The notes under the pieces are model-generated. The model had not been told where the DNA came from and searched no databases. It saw only the letters and a program-made list of their open reading frames with translations. A stretch of 64,000 nucleotides of DNA from Haemophilus sp. (GTDB lineage Bacteria; Pseudomonadota; Gammaproteobacteria; Enterobacterales; Pasteurellaceae): the NCBI GenBank assembly GCA_019423025.1, contig JAHZCD010000002.1:66515-130514 (forward strand). Reading direction: 5' to 3'. Made by a program: the position numbers and the translations under genes. How positions within the stretch are numbered: position 1 is the first letter of the stretch; every line of letters begins with the position of its first letter. Below, piece after piece: positions 33,086-42,369 of this stretch.

Positions 33086-35464
33086 ATGAAAAAACTTCTA
33101 ATCGCAAGTTTATTATTCGGTACTACAACGAGTGTATTTGCGGCACCATTTGTAGCAAAAGACATTCGTGTTGACGGTGCTCAAGGAGACTTAGAACAGC
33201 AAATTCTAGCAAGTCTTCCTGTTCGTAGTGGTCAGCGTGTAACGGATAAAGATGTAGCCAATATTGTACGTTCATTATTCGTAAGTGGACAGTTTGATGA
33301 TGTTAAAGCTTTCCAAGATGGCGACGCATTAGTTGTGAGCGTTATTGCGAAACCAATTATTTCTGAAGTGAATATTAAAGGTAACTCAGTTATTCCAACA
33401 GAAGCATTAAAACAAAACCTTGATGCAAATGGTTTCAAAAGTGGTGATGTCTTAAATCGTGCGAAATTAGAAGAGTTTGCGAAAACCTTAAGAGAACATT
33501 ATAAGAGTATAGGTCGTTATAATGCGAAAGTTGATCCGATAGTGACAACTTTACCGAATAACCGTGCAGAAATTACACTTCAAATTGATGAAGATGATAC
33601 GGCAAAACTTCGTTCTGTTACTTTTAATGGAAATGAAGCGATTTCTAGCAGTAAGTTACAAGAACAAATGGAACTTCAACCTGATTCTTGGTGGAAACTT
33701 TGGGGTAATAAGTTTGATGGTTCTCAATTTGATAAAGATATTCAAGCTATCCAAGACTATTACCAAAATAATGGTTATGCAAAAGCAAGAGTGACAAAAA
33801 CAGATGTTCAGTTGAATGAAGAACATACAAAAGCAGATGTCACTATTGATGTAAGTGAAGGTGAAAAATACAATTTAAGTTCTGCTCGTATCGTCGGTAA
33901 CTTAGGTGGTATGGCTGATGAATTACAACCATTATTAGGTGAACTTCACTTAAATGATACATTCAGTCGTGCGGATGTGCAAAATGTTGAAAGCTTAATT
34001 AAAGATAAATTAGGTGAACGTGGTTACGGTAGTGCAACAGTGAATACTGTACCAACTTTCGATGATGCGAATAAAACATTAGCATTAACCTTTGTGGTTG
34101 ATGCGGGACGTCGTTTATCTGTTCGTCAAGTTCGCTTTGAAGGTAATACGGTTTCTGCAGATAGCACATTGCGTCAAGAAATGCGCCAGCAAGAAGGTAC
34201 TTGGTATAACTCTCAATTAGTTGAGTTAGGTAAAGTACGTTTAGATAGAACGGGTTTCTTTGAGAGTGTAGAAAATCGTGTTGAACCAATTCAAGGTTCT
34301 AATGATGAAGTCGATGTCGTATATAAAGTAAGAGAACGTAATACCGGTAGTATTAACTTTGGTATCGGTTATGGTACAGAAAGTGGTATCAGCTATCAAG
34401 CAAGTGTGAAACAAGACAATTTCTTGGGAACAGGTGCAGCGGTAAGTTTAGCAGGTACACGTAATGACTACGGTACAAGTGTAAACTTGGGTTATACAGA
34501 ACCATACTTTACTAAAGATGGAGTAAGTTTAGGTGGAAACGTATTCTATGAAACTTACGATAACTCGAAAAGTGATACTTTATCAACCTATAAACGTACA
34601 ACTTACGGTGGTAATGTCACATTAGGATTCCCAGTTAATGAGAATAACTCATATTACGTGGGATTAGGTTATACTTATAATAAAATCAGTAACTTCGCGT
34701 ATGAATACAACCGTGATTTATACATGAAGTCAATGAATTTGACTGGAAACTCAATCAAAACTAATGATTTTGATTTCTCATTTGGTTGGAATTACAACAG
34801 CCTAAACCGTGGCTATTTCCCAACTAAAGGTGTGAAAGCAAGTTTAGGTGGCCGTGTCACCATTCCAGGATCTGATAATAAATATTATAAATTAAGTGCT
34901 GATCTTCAAGGTTTCTACCCATTAGATCGTGATCATCGCTGGGTATTATCTGGAAAAGCAACTGCTTCTTATGCAAATGGCTTAGGTGGTAAACGTGTAC
35001 CGTTCTATCAACTTTATACGGCGGGTGGTATCGGTTCATTACGTGGTTTTGCTTATGGTGCAGTAGGTCCTAATGCGATTTATCAAGACAAATATGGCCA
35101 ATGGTATCAAAGTACTGATGTCGTTGGTGGTAACGCGATGGCTACAGCAAGCGTGGAACTTATTGTTCCAACCCCATTTGTTGGAGATAAAAGCCAAAAT
35201 AGCGTAAGAACCTCACTTTTCGTTGATGCTGCGAGTGTTTGGAATACAAAATGGAAATCAGATAAAGAAGGCTTAAAATCATCTCCTGTTTATGCAACAT
35301 TACCTGATTACAGCAAAGCAGGTCGAATCCGTGCATCGACTGGTGTAGCTTTCCAATGGCAATCACCAATCGGACCATTGGTATTCTCTTACGCGAAACC
35401 AATCAAAAAATATGAAAATGATGATGTAGAACAATTCCAATTTAGTATTGGTGGTTCTTTCTAA
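33086..35464 (+). CDS. bamA: outer membrane protein assembly factor BamA (D15/Omp85)
   Basis: The central channel of the BAM complex that inserts beta-barrel proteins. It has a Sec signal (MKKLLIASLLFGTTTSVFA), five POTRA domains over about residues 22-420, and a 16-strand barrel ending in the outer-membrane targeting signature FSIGGSF. The conserved loop-6 motif LRGF is present (IGSLRGFAYG). At 792 residues it matches Haemophilus D15. Its lipoprotein partner BamE is encoded at 59054. A hairpin separates it from skp. Confidence 0.98.
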   Translation: MKKLLIASLLFGTTTSVFAAPFVAKDIRVDGAQGDLEQQILASLPVRSGQRVTDKDVANIVRSLFVSGQFDDVKAFQDGDALVVSVIAKPIISEVNIKGNSVIPTEALKQNLDANGFKSGDVLNRAKLEEFAKTLREHYKSIGRYNAKVDPIVTTLPNNRAEITLQIDEDDTAKLRSVTFNGNEAISSSKLQEQMELQPDSWWKLWGNKFDGSQFDKDIQAIQDYYQNNGYAKARVTKTDVQLNEEHTKADVTIDVSEGEKYNLSSARIVGNLGGMADELQPLLGELHLNDTFSRADVQNVESLIKDKLGERGYGSATVNTVPTFDDANKTLALTFVVDAGRRLSVRQVRFEGNTVSADSTLRQEMRQQEGTWYNSQLVELGKVRLDRTGFFESVENRVEPIQGSNDEVDVVYKVRERNTGSINFGIGYGTESGISYQASVKQDNFLGTGAAVSLAGTRNDYGTSVNLGYTEPYFTKDGVSLGGNVFYETYDNSKSDTLSTYKRTTYGGNVTLGFPVNENNSYYVGLGYTYNKISNFAYEYNRDLYMKSMNLTGNSIKTNDFDFSFGWNYNSLNRGYFPTKGVKASLGGRVTIPGSDNKYYKLSADLQGFYPLDRDHRWVLSGKATASYANGLGGKRVPFYQLYTAGGIGSLRGFAYGAVGPNAIYQDKYGQWYQSTDVVGGNAMATASVELIVPTPFVGDKSQNSVRTSLFVDAASVWNTKWKSDKEGLKSSPVYATLPDYSKAGRIRASTGVAFQWQSPIGPLVFSYAKPIKKYENDDVEQFQFSIGGSF

Positions 35465-35504
35465 TAAATTGAACTTTTACGTTCTATTTAAGTCAAAATC
35501 TTCG

Positions 35505-35534
35505 TTCTGTGTCAGTGAGTTAGCTGACACAGAA
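35505..35534 (+). other. hairpin between bamA and skp
   Basis: TTCTGTGTCAG (35505-35515) pairs perfectly with CTGACACAGAA (35524-35534) around an 8-base loop. ATATTT follows instead of a clean U-run, so this may be a leaky terminator or an RNA processing or stability element. Confidence 0.55.
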
Positions 35535-35567
35535 ATATTTACTCAACTAATTTAAGGAAATTCAAAT

Positions 35568-36176
35568 ATGAAAAACGTAGTAAAAGTTACCGCACTTTCT
35601 TTAGGTCTTGCACTTGCATCAGGTTTTGCTGCTGCAGATGAAAATATCGCATTCATCAATGCGGGTTACTTATTCCAAAACCACCCGGATCGTCAAGCTG
35701 TAGCAGATAAGTTAGATGCAGAATTCAAACCAATGGCGGATAAACTTGCTGCAAGTAAGAAAGAAATTGATGACAAAATCGTAGCATCTCGTAAAAAAGT
35801 AGAAGCAAAAGTGGCTGCTTTACAAAAAGATGCACCTCGTTTACGTCAAGCTGAAATTCAAAAGCGCCAAGAAGAAATTACTAAATTTGGTTCAGATGAA
35901 GAAGCTGCATTAAATAAATTAATGGAAGAGCAAGATAAAAAAGTGGCAGAGTTCCAAGAGTTAAACGAAAAACGTCAAACTGAAGAGCGTGGTAAATTAT
36001 TAGAAAGCATTCAAGTTGCAACGAATAACTTAGCAAAAGCAAAAGGTTATACTTATGTTTTAGATGCTAACTCTGTAGTATTTGCGGTAGATGGTAAAGA
36101 CATTACTGAAGATGTATTAAAATCTATTCCTGCAACTGAAAAAGCAGCTCCAGCAAAAACTGAAGAGAAAAAATAA
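35568..36176 (+). CDS. skp: periplasmic chaperone Skp (OmpH)
   Basis: A trimeric holdase that escorts unfolded outer-membrane proteins to BamA. It has a signal peptide (MKNVVKVTALSLGLALASGFAAA) and then a start typical of Skp (ENIAFINAGYLFQNHPDR). Long charged coiled-coil tentacles span about 45-140, and the small beta-core is at the C-terminus (YVLDANSVVFAVDGKDIT). At 202 residues it is longer than E. coli Skp (161), partly through an extended Lys/Glu coil and an AAPAKTEEKK tail. A USS lies in the signal-peptide codons. Confidence 0.94.
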   Translation: MKNVVKVTALSLGLALASGFAAADENIAFINAGYLFQNHPDRQAVADKLDAEFKPMADKLAASKKEIDDKIVASRKKVEAKVAALQKDAPRLRQAEIQKRQEEITKFGSDEEAALNKLMEEQDKKVAEFQELNEKRQTEERGKLLESIQVATNNLAKAKGYTYVLDANSVVFAVDGKDITEDVLKSIPATEKAAPAKTEEKK

Positions 36177-36188
36177 TAGGTTCTCATA

Positions 36189-37214
36189 ATGCAAAAATCC
36201 TATTCTTTACAGGAATTAGCAGCAAAAGTCGGCGGTACCCTTCGTGGTAACGCCGACGTTGTCGTTAATGGTATTGCTGCTCTTTCAAAAGCAGAAGCAA
36301 ATCAGCTTACGTTCATTTCTAATGCAAAATTTCGCCCTTTATTAGCTGAATCTAAAGCAGGTATTCTTGTGGTGTCTGAAGCGGATGTGGAATTTTGCTC
36401 ACCTGAAAGTAATTTACTTATCGTTAAAGATCCTTATGTTGCTTATGCAGTATTAGCTCAATATATGGATACTACCCCGAAAGCGGCTCAAAATATCCAC
36501 CCAAGTGCGGTTATTTCTGAAAAAGCTTCAATGGGTGAAAATGTATCAATTGGTGCAAATGCCGTTATTGAAGAAGGTGTTGTATTAGGCGATAACGTGA
36601 TTATTGGCGCCGGTTGTTTTGTAGGTAAATTCACCAAAATTGGTGCAGGTACACAGCTTTGGGCAAATGTAAGCGTTTATCATGAAGTAGAAATTGGACA
36701 AAATTGCTTAATTCAATCAGGTGCTGTGATTGGTAGTGATGGTTTTGGTTATGCAAATGATCGTGGTCGCTGGGTGAAAATTCCACAAGTTGGTCAAGTG
36801 ATCATTGGTAATAATGTCGAAATTGGTGCTTGCACTTGTATTGACCGTGGCGCCTTAGACGCGACAGTCATTGAAGATAACGTCATCATTGATAACCTTT
36901 GTCAAATTGCGCATAACGTTCATATCGGCACAGGTACAGCAGTAGCTGGCGGTGTCATTATGGCCGGTAGCCTAAAAGTGGGGCGTTATTGTTTAATTGG
37001 CGGAGCAAGTGTGATCAATGGCCACATGGAAATCTGCGATAAAGTCACAGTAACAGGCATGGGGATGGTAATGCGCCCAATTACTGAACCAGGCGTTTAC
37101 TCATCGGGTATCCCATTACAAACCAATAAAGAGTGGCGAAAAACAGCCGCACTTACCCTGGGGATTGATGGTATGAATAAACGACTGAAAGCCCTTGAGA
37201 AAAAACTTGGCTAA
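36189..37214 (+). CDS. lpxD: UDP-3-O-(3-hydroxyacyl)glucosamine N-acyltransferase
   Basis: The third step of lipid A synthesis; it adds the N-linked hydroxyacyl chain. The N-terminal uridine-binding domain (about 1-100) is followed by a left-handed beta-helix of hexapeptide repeats. The catalytic-histidine region is QIAHNVHIG, and GSDGFGYANDRGRW and C-terminal KRLKALEKKLG are as expected. It has 341 residues. It lies 12 bases behind skp and ends at a terminator. Confidence 0.97.
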   Translation: MQKSYSLQELAAKVGGTLRGNADVVVNGIAALSKAEANQLTFISNAKFRPLLAESKAGILVVSEADVEFCSPESNLLIVKDPYVAYAVLAQYMDTTPKAAQNIHPSAVISEKASMGENVSIGANAVIEEGVVLGDNVIIGAGCFVGKFTKIGAGTQLWANVSVYHEVEIGQNCLIQSGAVIGSDGFGYANDRGRWVKIPQVGQVIIGNNVEIGACTCIDRGALDATVIEDNVIIDNLCQIAHNVHIGTGTAVAGGVIMAGSLKVGRYCLIGGASVINGHMEICDKVTVTGMGMVMRPITEPGVYSSGIPLQTNKEWRKTAALTLGIDGMNKRLKALEKKLG

Positions 37215-37221
37215 GATTTTT

Positions 37222-37250
37222 AAAACGTACCCTAGGGTGCGTTTTATTTT
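37222..37250 (+). terminator. terminator between lpxD and fabZ
   Basis: AAAACGTACCC (37222-37232) pairs with GGGTGCGTTTT (37235-37245), with one G-U pair, followed by ATTTTTATA. A two-base gap means the real loop includes the inner pairs. Confidence 0.65.
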
Positions 37251-37310
37251 TATACAGAAATATCGTATAATTCCAGTGTTTTATTATTATTTATTTTAAA
37301 GGTATTAGAC

Positions 37311-37760
37311 GTGTCAGAGAATCAAGTAAGTAAAGTAATTGAAGCAAAAGAAATTATGACCTTATTGCCACATCGTTATCCATTTTTATTAGTGGATCGT
37401 GTGTTAGACTACAAAGAAGGTGAATGGTTAAAAGCAATTAAAAATATCAGCGTAAACGAACCTTGTTTTACCGGTCATTTCCCTGGAGAGCCAATTTTAC
37501 CTGGCGTGTTAATTCTTGAAGCTTTGGCACAATCAATGGGGATACTTGCATTTAAAACCCATGAATTAAAAGGTGGCGAATTATTCTATTTCGCAGGTAT
37601 TGATGAAGCGCGTTTCAAACGCCCAGTATTACCTGGAGATCAAATGGAATTGAACGTTCAAGTGATTAAAGAACGTCGTGGTATTACAGCATTCACGGGT
37701 ATTGCAACTGTAAACGGTGAAGTAGCTTGTGAAGCCAAATTAATGTGTGCTCGTCGATAA
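37311..37760 (+). CDS. fabZ: 3-hydroxyacyl-[acyl-carrier-protein] dehydratase
   Basis: A hot-dog-fold dehydratase of fatty acid synthesis that competes with LpxA for hydroxyacyl-ACP. It starts at a GTG with AAAGG 9 bases upstream. Signature blocks are LLPHRYPFLLVDRV and NEPCFTGHFPGEPILPGVLILEALAQ, with the catalytic His in GHFPG and Glu in ILEALAQ. It has 149 residues. It sits 22 bases before lpxA. Confidence 0.97.
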   Translation: MSENQVSKVIEAKEIMTLLPHRYPFLLVDRVLDYKEGEWLKAIKNISVNEPCFTGHFPGEPILPGVLILEALAQSMGILAFKTHELKGGELFYFAGIDEARFKRPVLPGDQMELNVQVIKERRGITAFTGIATVNGEVACEAKLMCARR

Positions 37761-37782
37761 TTAAGAAAATTAAGGGGTAAGT

Positions 37783-38571
37783 ATGATCCACCCAAGTGCA
37801 AAAATTCACCCAACCGCGCTTGTTGCTGATGGTGCAGTTATTGGCGAAGACGTTGTTATCGGTCCTTTCTGTATTATTGAAGGGAGTGTTGAGATTAAAG
37901 CGCGTACCGTTTTAAATTCTCACATTGTCGTGAAAGGCGACACCGTGATTGGTGAAGATAACCAGATTTATCAATTCGCCAGCATCGGTGAAGTAAACCA
38001 AGATTTAAAATATAAGGGTGAAGCAACTAAAACCATTATTGGTAATGGCAACCTAATTCGTGAACATGTGACAATTCACCGCGGTACTATCCAAGGTGGA
38101 GGTGTAACACGTATTGGTAACAACAACTTATTGATGATCAATGTCCACGTTGCTCACGATTGCCAAATTAAAAATAACTGTATTTTGGCAAACAATGCAA
38201 CCCTTGCAGGTCACGTTGAATTAGATGATTTTGTTATTGTAGGTGGTATGTCTGCGATCCATCAATTTGTGATCGTCGGGGCGCACGTTATGTTAGGTGG
38301 TGGCTCTATGGTTAGCCAAGATGTGCCGCCTTATGTGATGGCACAAGGTAACCATGCGCAACCTTTCGGTGTCAACCTTGAAGGATTAAAACGTCGTGGT
38401 TTTGATAAACCAACCATGCATGCTATCCGTAATGTTTATAAAATGATTTACCGTAGTGGTAAAACCCTTGAAGAAGTATTACCGGAAATTGAACAAATTG
38501 CACAAACTGAATCTGCAATTAGTTTCTTTGTGGAATTCTTCAAACGTTCTACCCGTGGCATTATTCGTTAA
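37783..38571 (+). CDS. lpxA: UDP-N-acetylglucosamine acyltransferase
   Basis: The first enzyme of lipid A synthesis, a trimeric left-handed beta-helix. Hexapeptide repeats start at IHPSAKIHPTALVADGAVIG. The catalytic His is in NVHVAHDCQI, and the ruler and ACP-contact region reads AHVMLGGGSMVSQDVPPYVMAQGNHA. The C-terminal helical part is normal. The length of 262 is exactly typical. A USS-pair terminator-like hairpin separates it from lpxB. Confidence 0.98.
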   Translation: MIHPSAKIHPTALVADGAVIGEDVVIGPFCIIEGSVEIKARTVLNSHIVVKGDTVIGEDNQIYQFASIGEVNQDLKYKGEATKTIIGNGNLIREHVTIHRGTIQGGGVTRIGNNNLLMINVHVAHDCQIKNNCILANNATLAGHVELDDFVIVGGMSAIHQFVIVGAHVMLGGGSMVSQDVPPYVMAQGNHAQPFGVNLEGLKRRGFDKPTMHAIRNVYKMIYRSGKTLEEVLPEIEQIAQTESAISFFVEFFKRSTRGIIR

Positions 38572-38616
38572 TTAACGTTTCTTTTCTCATTAAGAGAAAG
38601 TGATGAATAACAAAGA

Positions 38617-38654
38617 GACCGCACTATGATTTGTTCAAAGTGCGGTCGTTTTTT
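38617..38654 (+). terminator. USS-pair terminator-like hairpin between lpxA and lpxB
   Basis: GACCGCACT (38617-38625) pairs with AGTGCGGTC (38639-38647) around a 13-base loop, followed by GTTTTTT. It ends only 13 bases before the lpxB ATG, and the ribosome binding site AGGA directly follows the T-run. Confidence 0.75.
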
Positions 38655-38666
38655 AGGATAAATTTA

Positions 38667-39836
38667 ATGATTAAAGAAAATCCGACTATTGCGATTATTG
38701 CTGGCGAGGTCTCTGGCGATATTCTTGGTGCCGGTCTCATTCAAGCGCTAAAACGTCACTATCCGCAAGCTAAATTTGTCGGAATTGGTGGTGAGCGAAT
38801 GATTGCTCAAGGCTTTGAAAGTTTTTTTGATATGGAAGAGCTCTCTGTCATGGGGCTAGTAGAAGTTCTCAAACATTTGCCGCGATTGCTAAAAATTCGT
38901 CGCAGTATCATCGACCAACTCTCTGATATTAAACCTGATGTATTTATCGGTATTGATGCACCGGATTTTAATCTCACCGTTGAACTGAAATTAAAAGAAA
39001 AAGGGATTAAGACCATTCATTACGTGAGTCCATCTGTATGGGCTTGGCGTCAAAATCGTATTTATAAAATTGCCAAAGCGACCCATCAAGTATTAGCCTT
39101 TCTTCCTTTTGAAAAAGCCTTTTATGATCGTTTTAATGTGCCTTGCCGTTTTATTGGTCATACCATGGCAGATGCGATTCCATTAAAACCAAATAGAACG
39201 GAAGCTTGCCAGATCTTAGGTATTGATGAAAAAGGACGTTATCTTGCCATTTTAGTGGGGAGTCGGGGGAGCGAAGTTGGGTTTCTGACAGAGCCATTTC
39301 TAAAAACCGCTTTGTTATTAAAAGAAAAATATCCAGACCTGCAGTTTTTAGTCCCTTTAGTGAATGAAAAACGTCGCCAGCAATTTGAGGAAATAAAGGC
39401 TCAGATTGCACCTGATCTTGATATGCATCTCATTGATGGTAAAGCACGCCAAGTGATGATCGCTGCTGAGGCAACTTTACTTGCTTCAGGTACTGCTGCA
39501 CTTGAAGCGATGCTATGTAAATCACCAATGGTGGTGGGCTATCGAATGAAACCGTTCACGTATTTCTTGGCAAAACGATTAGTCAAAACAAAATATATTT
39601 CATTACCTAATTTATTAGCGGATGAAATGCTTGTACCAGAAATGATTCAAGAAGATTGCGAACCGAAAAAATTAGCAGAACAACTTTCTCAATATTTGGG
39701 CGATGATGAAAGTGCGGTCAAATCTCGCAGTGTTTTAATTCAACGTTTTACTGAATTACATAAATTAATTCAATGTGATGCGGACAGTCAAGCCGCACAA
39801 GCAGTGATTGATTTGTTGGAGCAAAACCATGACTGA
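38667..39836 (+). CDS. lpxB: lipid-A-disaccharide synthase
   Basis: A glycosyltransferase of family 19 that joins UDP-diacylglucosamine and lipid X into the lipid A disaccharide at the inner membrane. Markers are IIAGEVSGDILGAGLI, FVGIGGERM, YVSPSVWAWRQNRIYKI and LLASGTAALEAML-KSPMVVGYRM. I chose the ATG at 38667 with AGGA upstream (389 residues, normal); the longer frame would begin inside the USS hairpin. It overlaps rnhB by 8 bases. Confidence 0.97.
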   Translation: MIKENPTIAIIAGEVSGDILGAGLIQALKRHYPQAKFVGIGGERMIAQGFESFFDMEELSVMGLVEVLKHLPRLLKIRRSIIDQLSDIKPDVFIGIDAPDFNLTVELKLKEKGIKTIHYVSPSVWAWRQNRIYKIAKATHQVLAFLPFEKAFYDRFNVPCRFIGHTMADAIPLKPNRTEACQILGIDEKGRYLAILVGSRGSEVGFLTEPFLKTALLLKEKYPDLQFLVPLVNEKRRQQFEEIKAQIAPDLDMHLIDGKARQVMIAAEATLLASGTAALEAMLCKSPMVVGYRMKPFTYFLAKRLVKTKYISLPNLLADEMLVPEMIQEDCEPKKLAEQLSQYLGDDESAVKSRSVLIQRFTELHKLIQCDADSQAAQAVIDLLEQNHD

Positions 39837-40431
39837 TTTTGTTTATCCTGAAGGTTATCAATTATTTGCAGGAGTGGATGAAGTAGGACGAGGTCCCTTA
39901 GTGGGGGCAGTTGTCACGGCTGCAGTGATCTTAGATCCGAATAACCCGATTGCTGGTTTAGCAGATTCTAAAAAACTCAGCGAGAAAAAACGTCTTGCAC
40001 TCGCAGCAGAAATTAAAGAGAAAGCCTTAGCTTGGGCAATGGGTCGAGCAGAGCCAGCCGAGATTGATGAATTGAATATTCTTCATGCCTCTATGTTAGC
40101 CATGGAACGAGCCGTAAAAGCCTTAAAAATTCAACCGCACTTTGTGTTGGTAGATGGAAATCGAATTCCGCCTAACCTTGGCTTGCCTGCCCAAGCTGTG
40201 GTGAAAGGGGATTCACTTGTGGCTGAAATTAGCGCTGCTTCTATTTTGGCAAAAGTCGCACGGGATCAGGAAATGGAAGAATTAGATAAAAAACACCCTG
40301 AATATGCTTTTGCTCAACATAAAGGTTATCCCACTAAATTACACTTAGAAAAATTAGCGGAACTGGGTCCTTTACCAGAGTATCGTCGTAGTTTTTCACC
40401 CGTGAAGAAAGCATTAGGCATAGAAGAATAG
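39829..40431 (+). CDS. rnhB: ribonuclease HII
   Basis: Removes misincorporated ribonucleotides and RNA of RNA-DNA hybrids. It starts at 39829 within the end of lpxB (8-base overlap), so the two are translationally coupled. The metal-binding signature FAGVDEVGRGPLVGAVVTAAVIL lies at residues about 13-35; ADSKKLSEKKR and VDGNRIP, with its acidic residue, follow. It has 200 residues. This ends the lipid A cluster; dnaE, the usual next gene in E. coli, is absent here. Confidence 0.97.
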   Translation: MTDFVYPEGYQLFAGVDEVGRGPLVGAVVTAAVILDPNNPIAGLADSKKLSEKKRLALAAEIKEKALAWAMGRAEPAEIDELNILHASMLAMERAVKALKIQPHFVLVDGNRIPPNLGLPAQAVVKGDSLVAEISAASILAKVARDQEMEELDKKHPEYAFAQHKGYPTKLHLEKLAELGPLPEYRRSFSPVKKALGIEE

Positions 40432-40466
40432 TTAGAGTGAAAGGTCGTAAGATTACAGGATAGAGT

Positions 40467-42320
40467 ATGAATACCATTTTTGATCATGCACTTTGGGTGA
40501 GCCCATTATTTTGGACATTAATGTTGCTTGGCGCAGCCATCATTTTATTTGTGCATAATAAAATTCGTATGGACGTGGTGGCATTATTGGTGATGCTCTC
40601 TTTTTATCTAAGTGGCATTCTCAGTATCCAAGAGATCTTAGTTGGCTTTAGCGATCCTAATATTATCCTGATTGCTTTACTCTTCATTGTGGGGGAAAGC
40701 TTGGTTCGGACAGGAATTGCTTATCGTGTGAGTGACGGCATCTTGAAAGTTGCGGGAAATAGTGAAGCTAAAGTGTTTATTTTACTGATGCTTTCAGTGG
40801 CTGGATTAGGTGCATTTATGAGTTCTACTGGCGTGGTTGCGGTGTTTATTCCTGTTGTGATTATGATTTGCCGTCAAATGAATATTTCCCCAAAACGATT
40901 AATGATGCCGTTAAGCGTAGCGGGATTAATCAGTGGGATGATGACGTTAATCGCGACAGCCCCTAACCTTGTGGTGAATGCGGAATTAGTGAAAGATACG
41001 AATCTTCGCCTTGAGTTTTTTGATTTCACGCCAATCGGATTATTGATCTTAGCGTTGGGTATGGGCTATATGCTTATCGCTCGTCGATGGCTTTCGGATA
41101 ATAGTGATGAAAGCAATCAAGATACCATGCAAAGCTCCATGAATGAGCTAATTAATGAATATGGTTTGAAAGATCGTACCAAACGCTTAGTGGTGAAAAG
41201 CACGTCTCCTTTCGTAGGTAAAACCTTAGACCAACTTCATTTGCGTTCTAGCTATCAATTAAATGTGTTGGCAATTGAGCGTTGGAAACATTTCCGTCCA
41301 AGTTACATCATGCCTCTTGGCACATCAGAGATAAAAGCAAAAGATATTCTCATGGTGGATTTGGAACGCTGTGATTTTAATTTCGATATGTTTTGCCAAG
41401 AGTTTCATTTAGAACCTGCCGAAATCAAATCACAATCGTTTGATCAGCAGGCACGTTCCATTGGAATGGCCGAGTTAATTATTGTGCCGAACTCTGCTTG
41501 TATTGGTAAAACCACTGCAGAGTTACAATTCCGCACAAAATATGGCTTAAATGTGGTTGGGATTAAACGAGATAGTGTGGTGTTGAGTGATGCTTTTAAA
41601 GAAAAATATCGCTCAGGTGATTTGCTTTTAGTGATTGGCGATTGGCGACTTATTCAAGCGATGCGTGATCGTCGAAAAGATTTTCTTGTATTAAATTATC
41701 CGAAAGAAATGGAACGCGCCGTGCCAGCTCAACGTCAAGCGCCGCTCGCATTATTGTCCATTTTAACCATGGTGGTATTAATGGTTTCAGGCATCGTGCC
41801 GAATGTTGTGGCAGCCTTGATTGGTTGTTTAATGTTGGCTTATTTCCGTTGCGTGGATGCTAAAAGTGCTTACGATTCCATTCAGTGGCCAAGTCTTATT
41901 TTGATTATCGGAATGATGCCATTTTCGACCGCACTTCAAAAAACAGGTGGAGTTGAGTTTGCGGTGAAATGGCTCACACAAATCATTGATGGGTGGGGAA
42001 TGTATCCTGTATTGATTGTGCTCTTTGTTTTTTGTGCATTAGTCGGGTTGTTTATATCGAATACTGCTACTGCAATTTTGATGGCTCCAATTGCGATTTC
42101 TCTTGCGACACAGCTTAATGTGTCTCCCGTGCCATTTGCGATGGTCGTCGCGATTGCGGCTTCAGCTGCATTTATGACACCAGTCTCTTCTCCAGTAAAT
42201 ACCATGGTGGTGGGGCCAGGTGGCTATAAATTTGCTGACTTTATTAAAATTGGTGTACCTTTTACCTTAATTATTATGTTGGTAACTGTGTTTATTGTGC
42301 CAATACTGTTTCCATTTTAA
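40467..42320 (+). CDS. SLC13/DASS-type permease with two RCK_C (TrkA-C) domains
   Basis: A predicted inner-membrane anion symporter of unknown substrate, related to E. coli YfbS. About five membrane helices in the first 210 residues and about seven after residue 420 flank a cytoplasmic insert. The insert holds two TrkA-C domains (about 245-310 and 330-405; both contain a STSPFVGKTLDQL- or NSACIGKTTAELQ-type start). DASS motifs near TAPNLVVNAEL and SNTATAILMAPIAISLA are present, the latter close to the Na+-site SNT. It has 617 residues. It stands alone between rnhB and aspA. Confidence 0.8.
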   Translation: MNTIFDHALWVSPLFWTLMLLGAAIILFVHNKIRMDVVALLVMLSFYLSGILSIQEILVGFSDPNIILIALLFIVGESLVRTGIAYRVSDGILKVAGNSEAKVFILLMLSVAGLGAFMSSTGVVAVFIPVVIMICRQMNISPKRLMMPLSVAGLISGMMTLIATAPNLVVNAELVKDTNLRLEFFDFTPIGLLILALGMGYMLIARRWLSDNSDESNQDTMQSSMNELINEYGLKDRTKRLVVKSTSPFVGKTLDQLHLRSSYQLNVLAIERWKHFRPSYIMPLGTSEIKAKDILMVDLERCDFNFDMFCQEFHLEPAEIKSQSFDQQARSIGMAELIIVPNSACIGKTTAELQFRTKYGLNVVGIKRDSVVLSDAFKEKYRSGDLLLVIGDWRLIQAMRDRRKDFLVLNYPKEMERAVPAQRQAPLALLSILTMVVLMVSGIVPNVVAALIGCLMLAYFRCVDAKSAYDSIQWPSLILIIGMMPFSTALQKTGGVEFAVKWLTQIIDGWGMYPVLIVLFVFCALVGLFISNTATAILMAPIAISLATQLNVSPVPFAMVVAIAASAAFMTPVSSPVNTMVVGPGGYKFADFIKIGVPFTLIIMLVTVFIVPILFPF

Positions 42321-42323
42321 ATG

Positions 42324-42355
42324 AAAAAGAGCGGTCAAAATTGACCGCTCTTTTT
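42324..42355. terminator. bidirectional terminator between the SLC13 gene and aspA
   Basis: AAAAAGAGCGGTCAA (42324-42338) and TTGACCGCTCTTTTT (42341-42355) are a perfect 15-bp inverted repeat. It resembles a USS pair but has GAGCGGTC in place of the uptake core. Confidence 0.9.
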
Positions 42356-42369
42356 ATACCTCAGCGAGA

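Noticed and set aside
42324..42355. The 15-bp inverted repeat after the SLC13 gene as a USS pair
   Set aside because: Its core is GAGCGGTC, not AAGTGCGGT. It is better described as a plain bidirectional terminator that resembles one.
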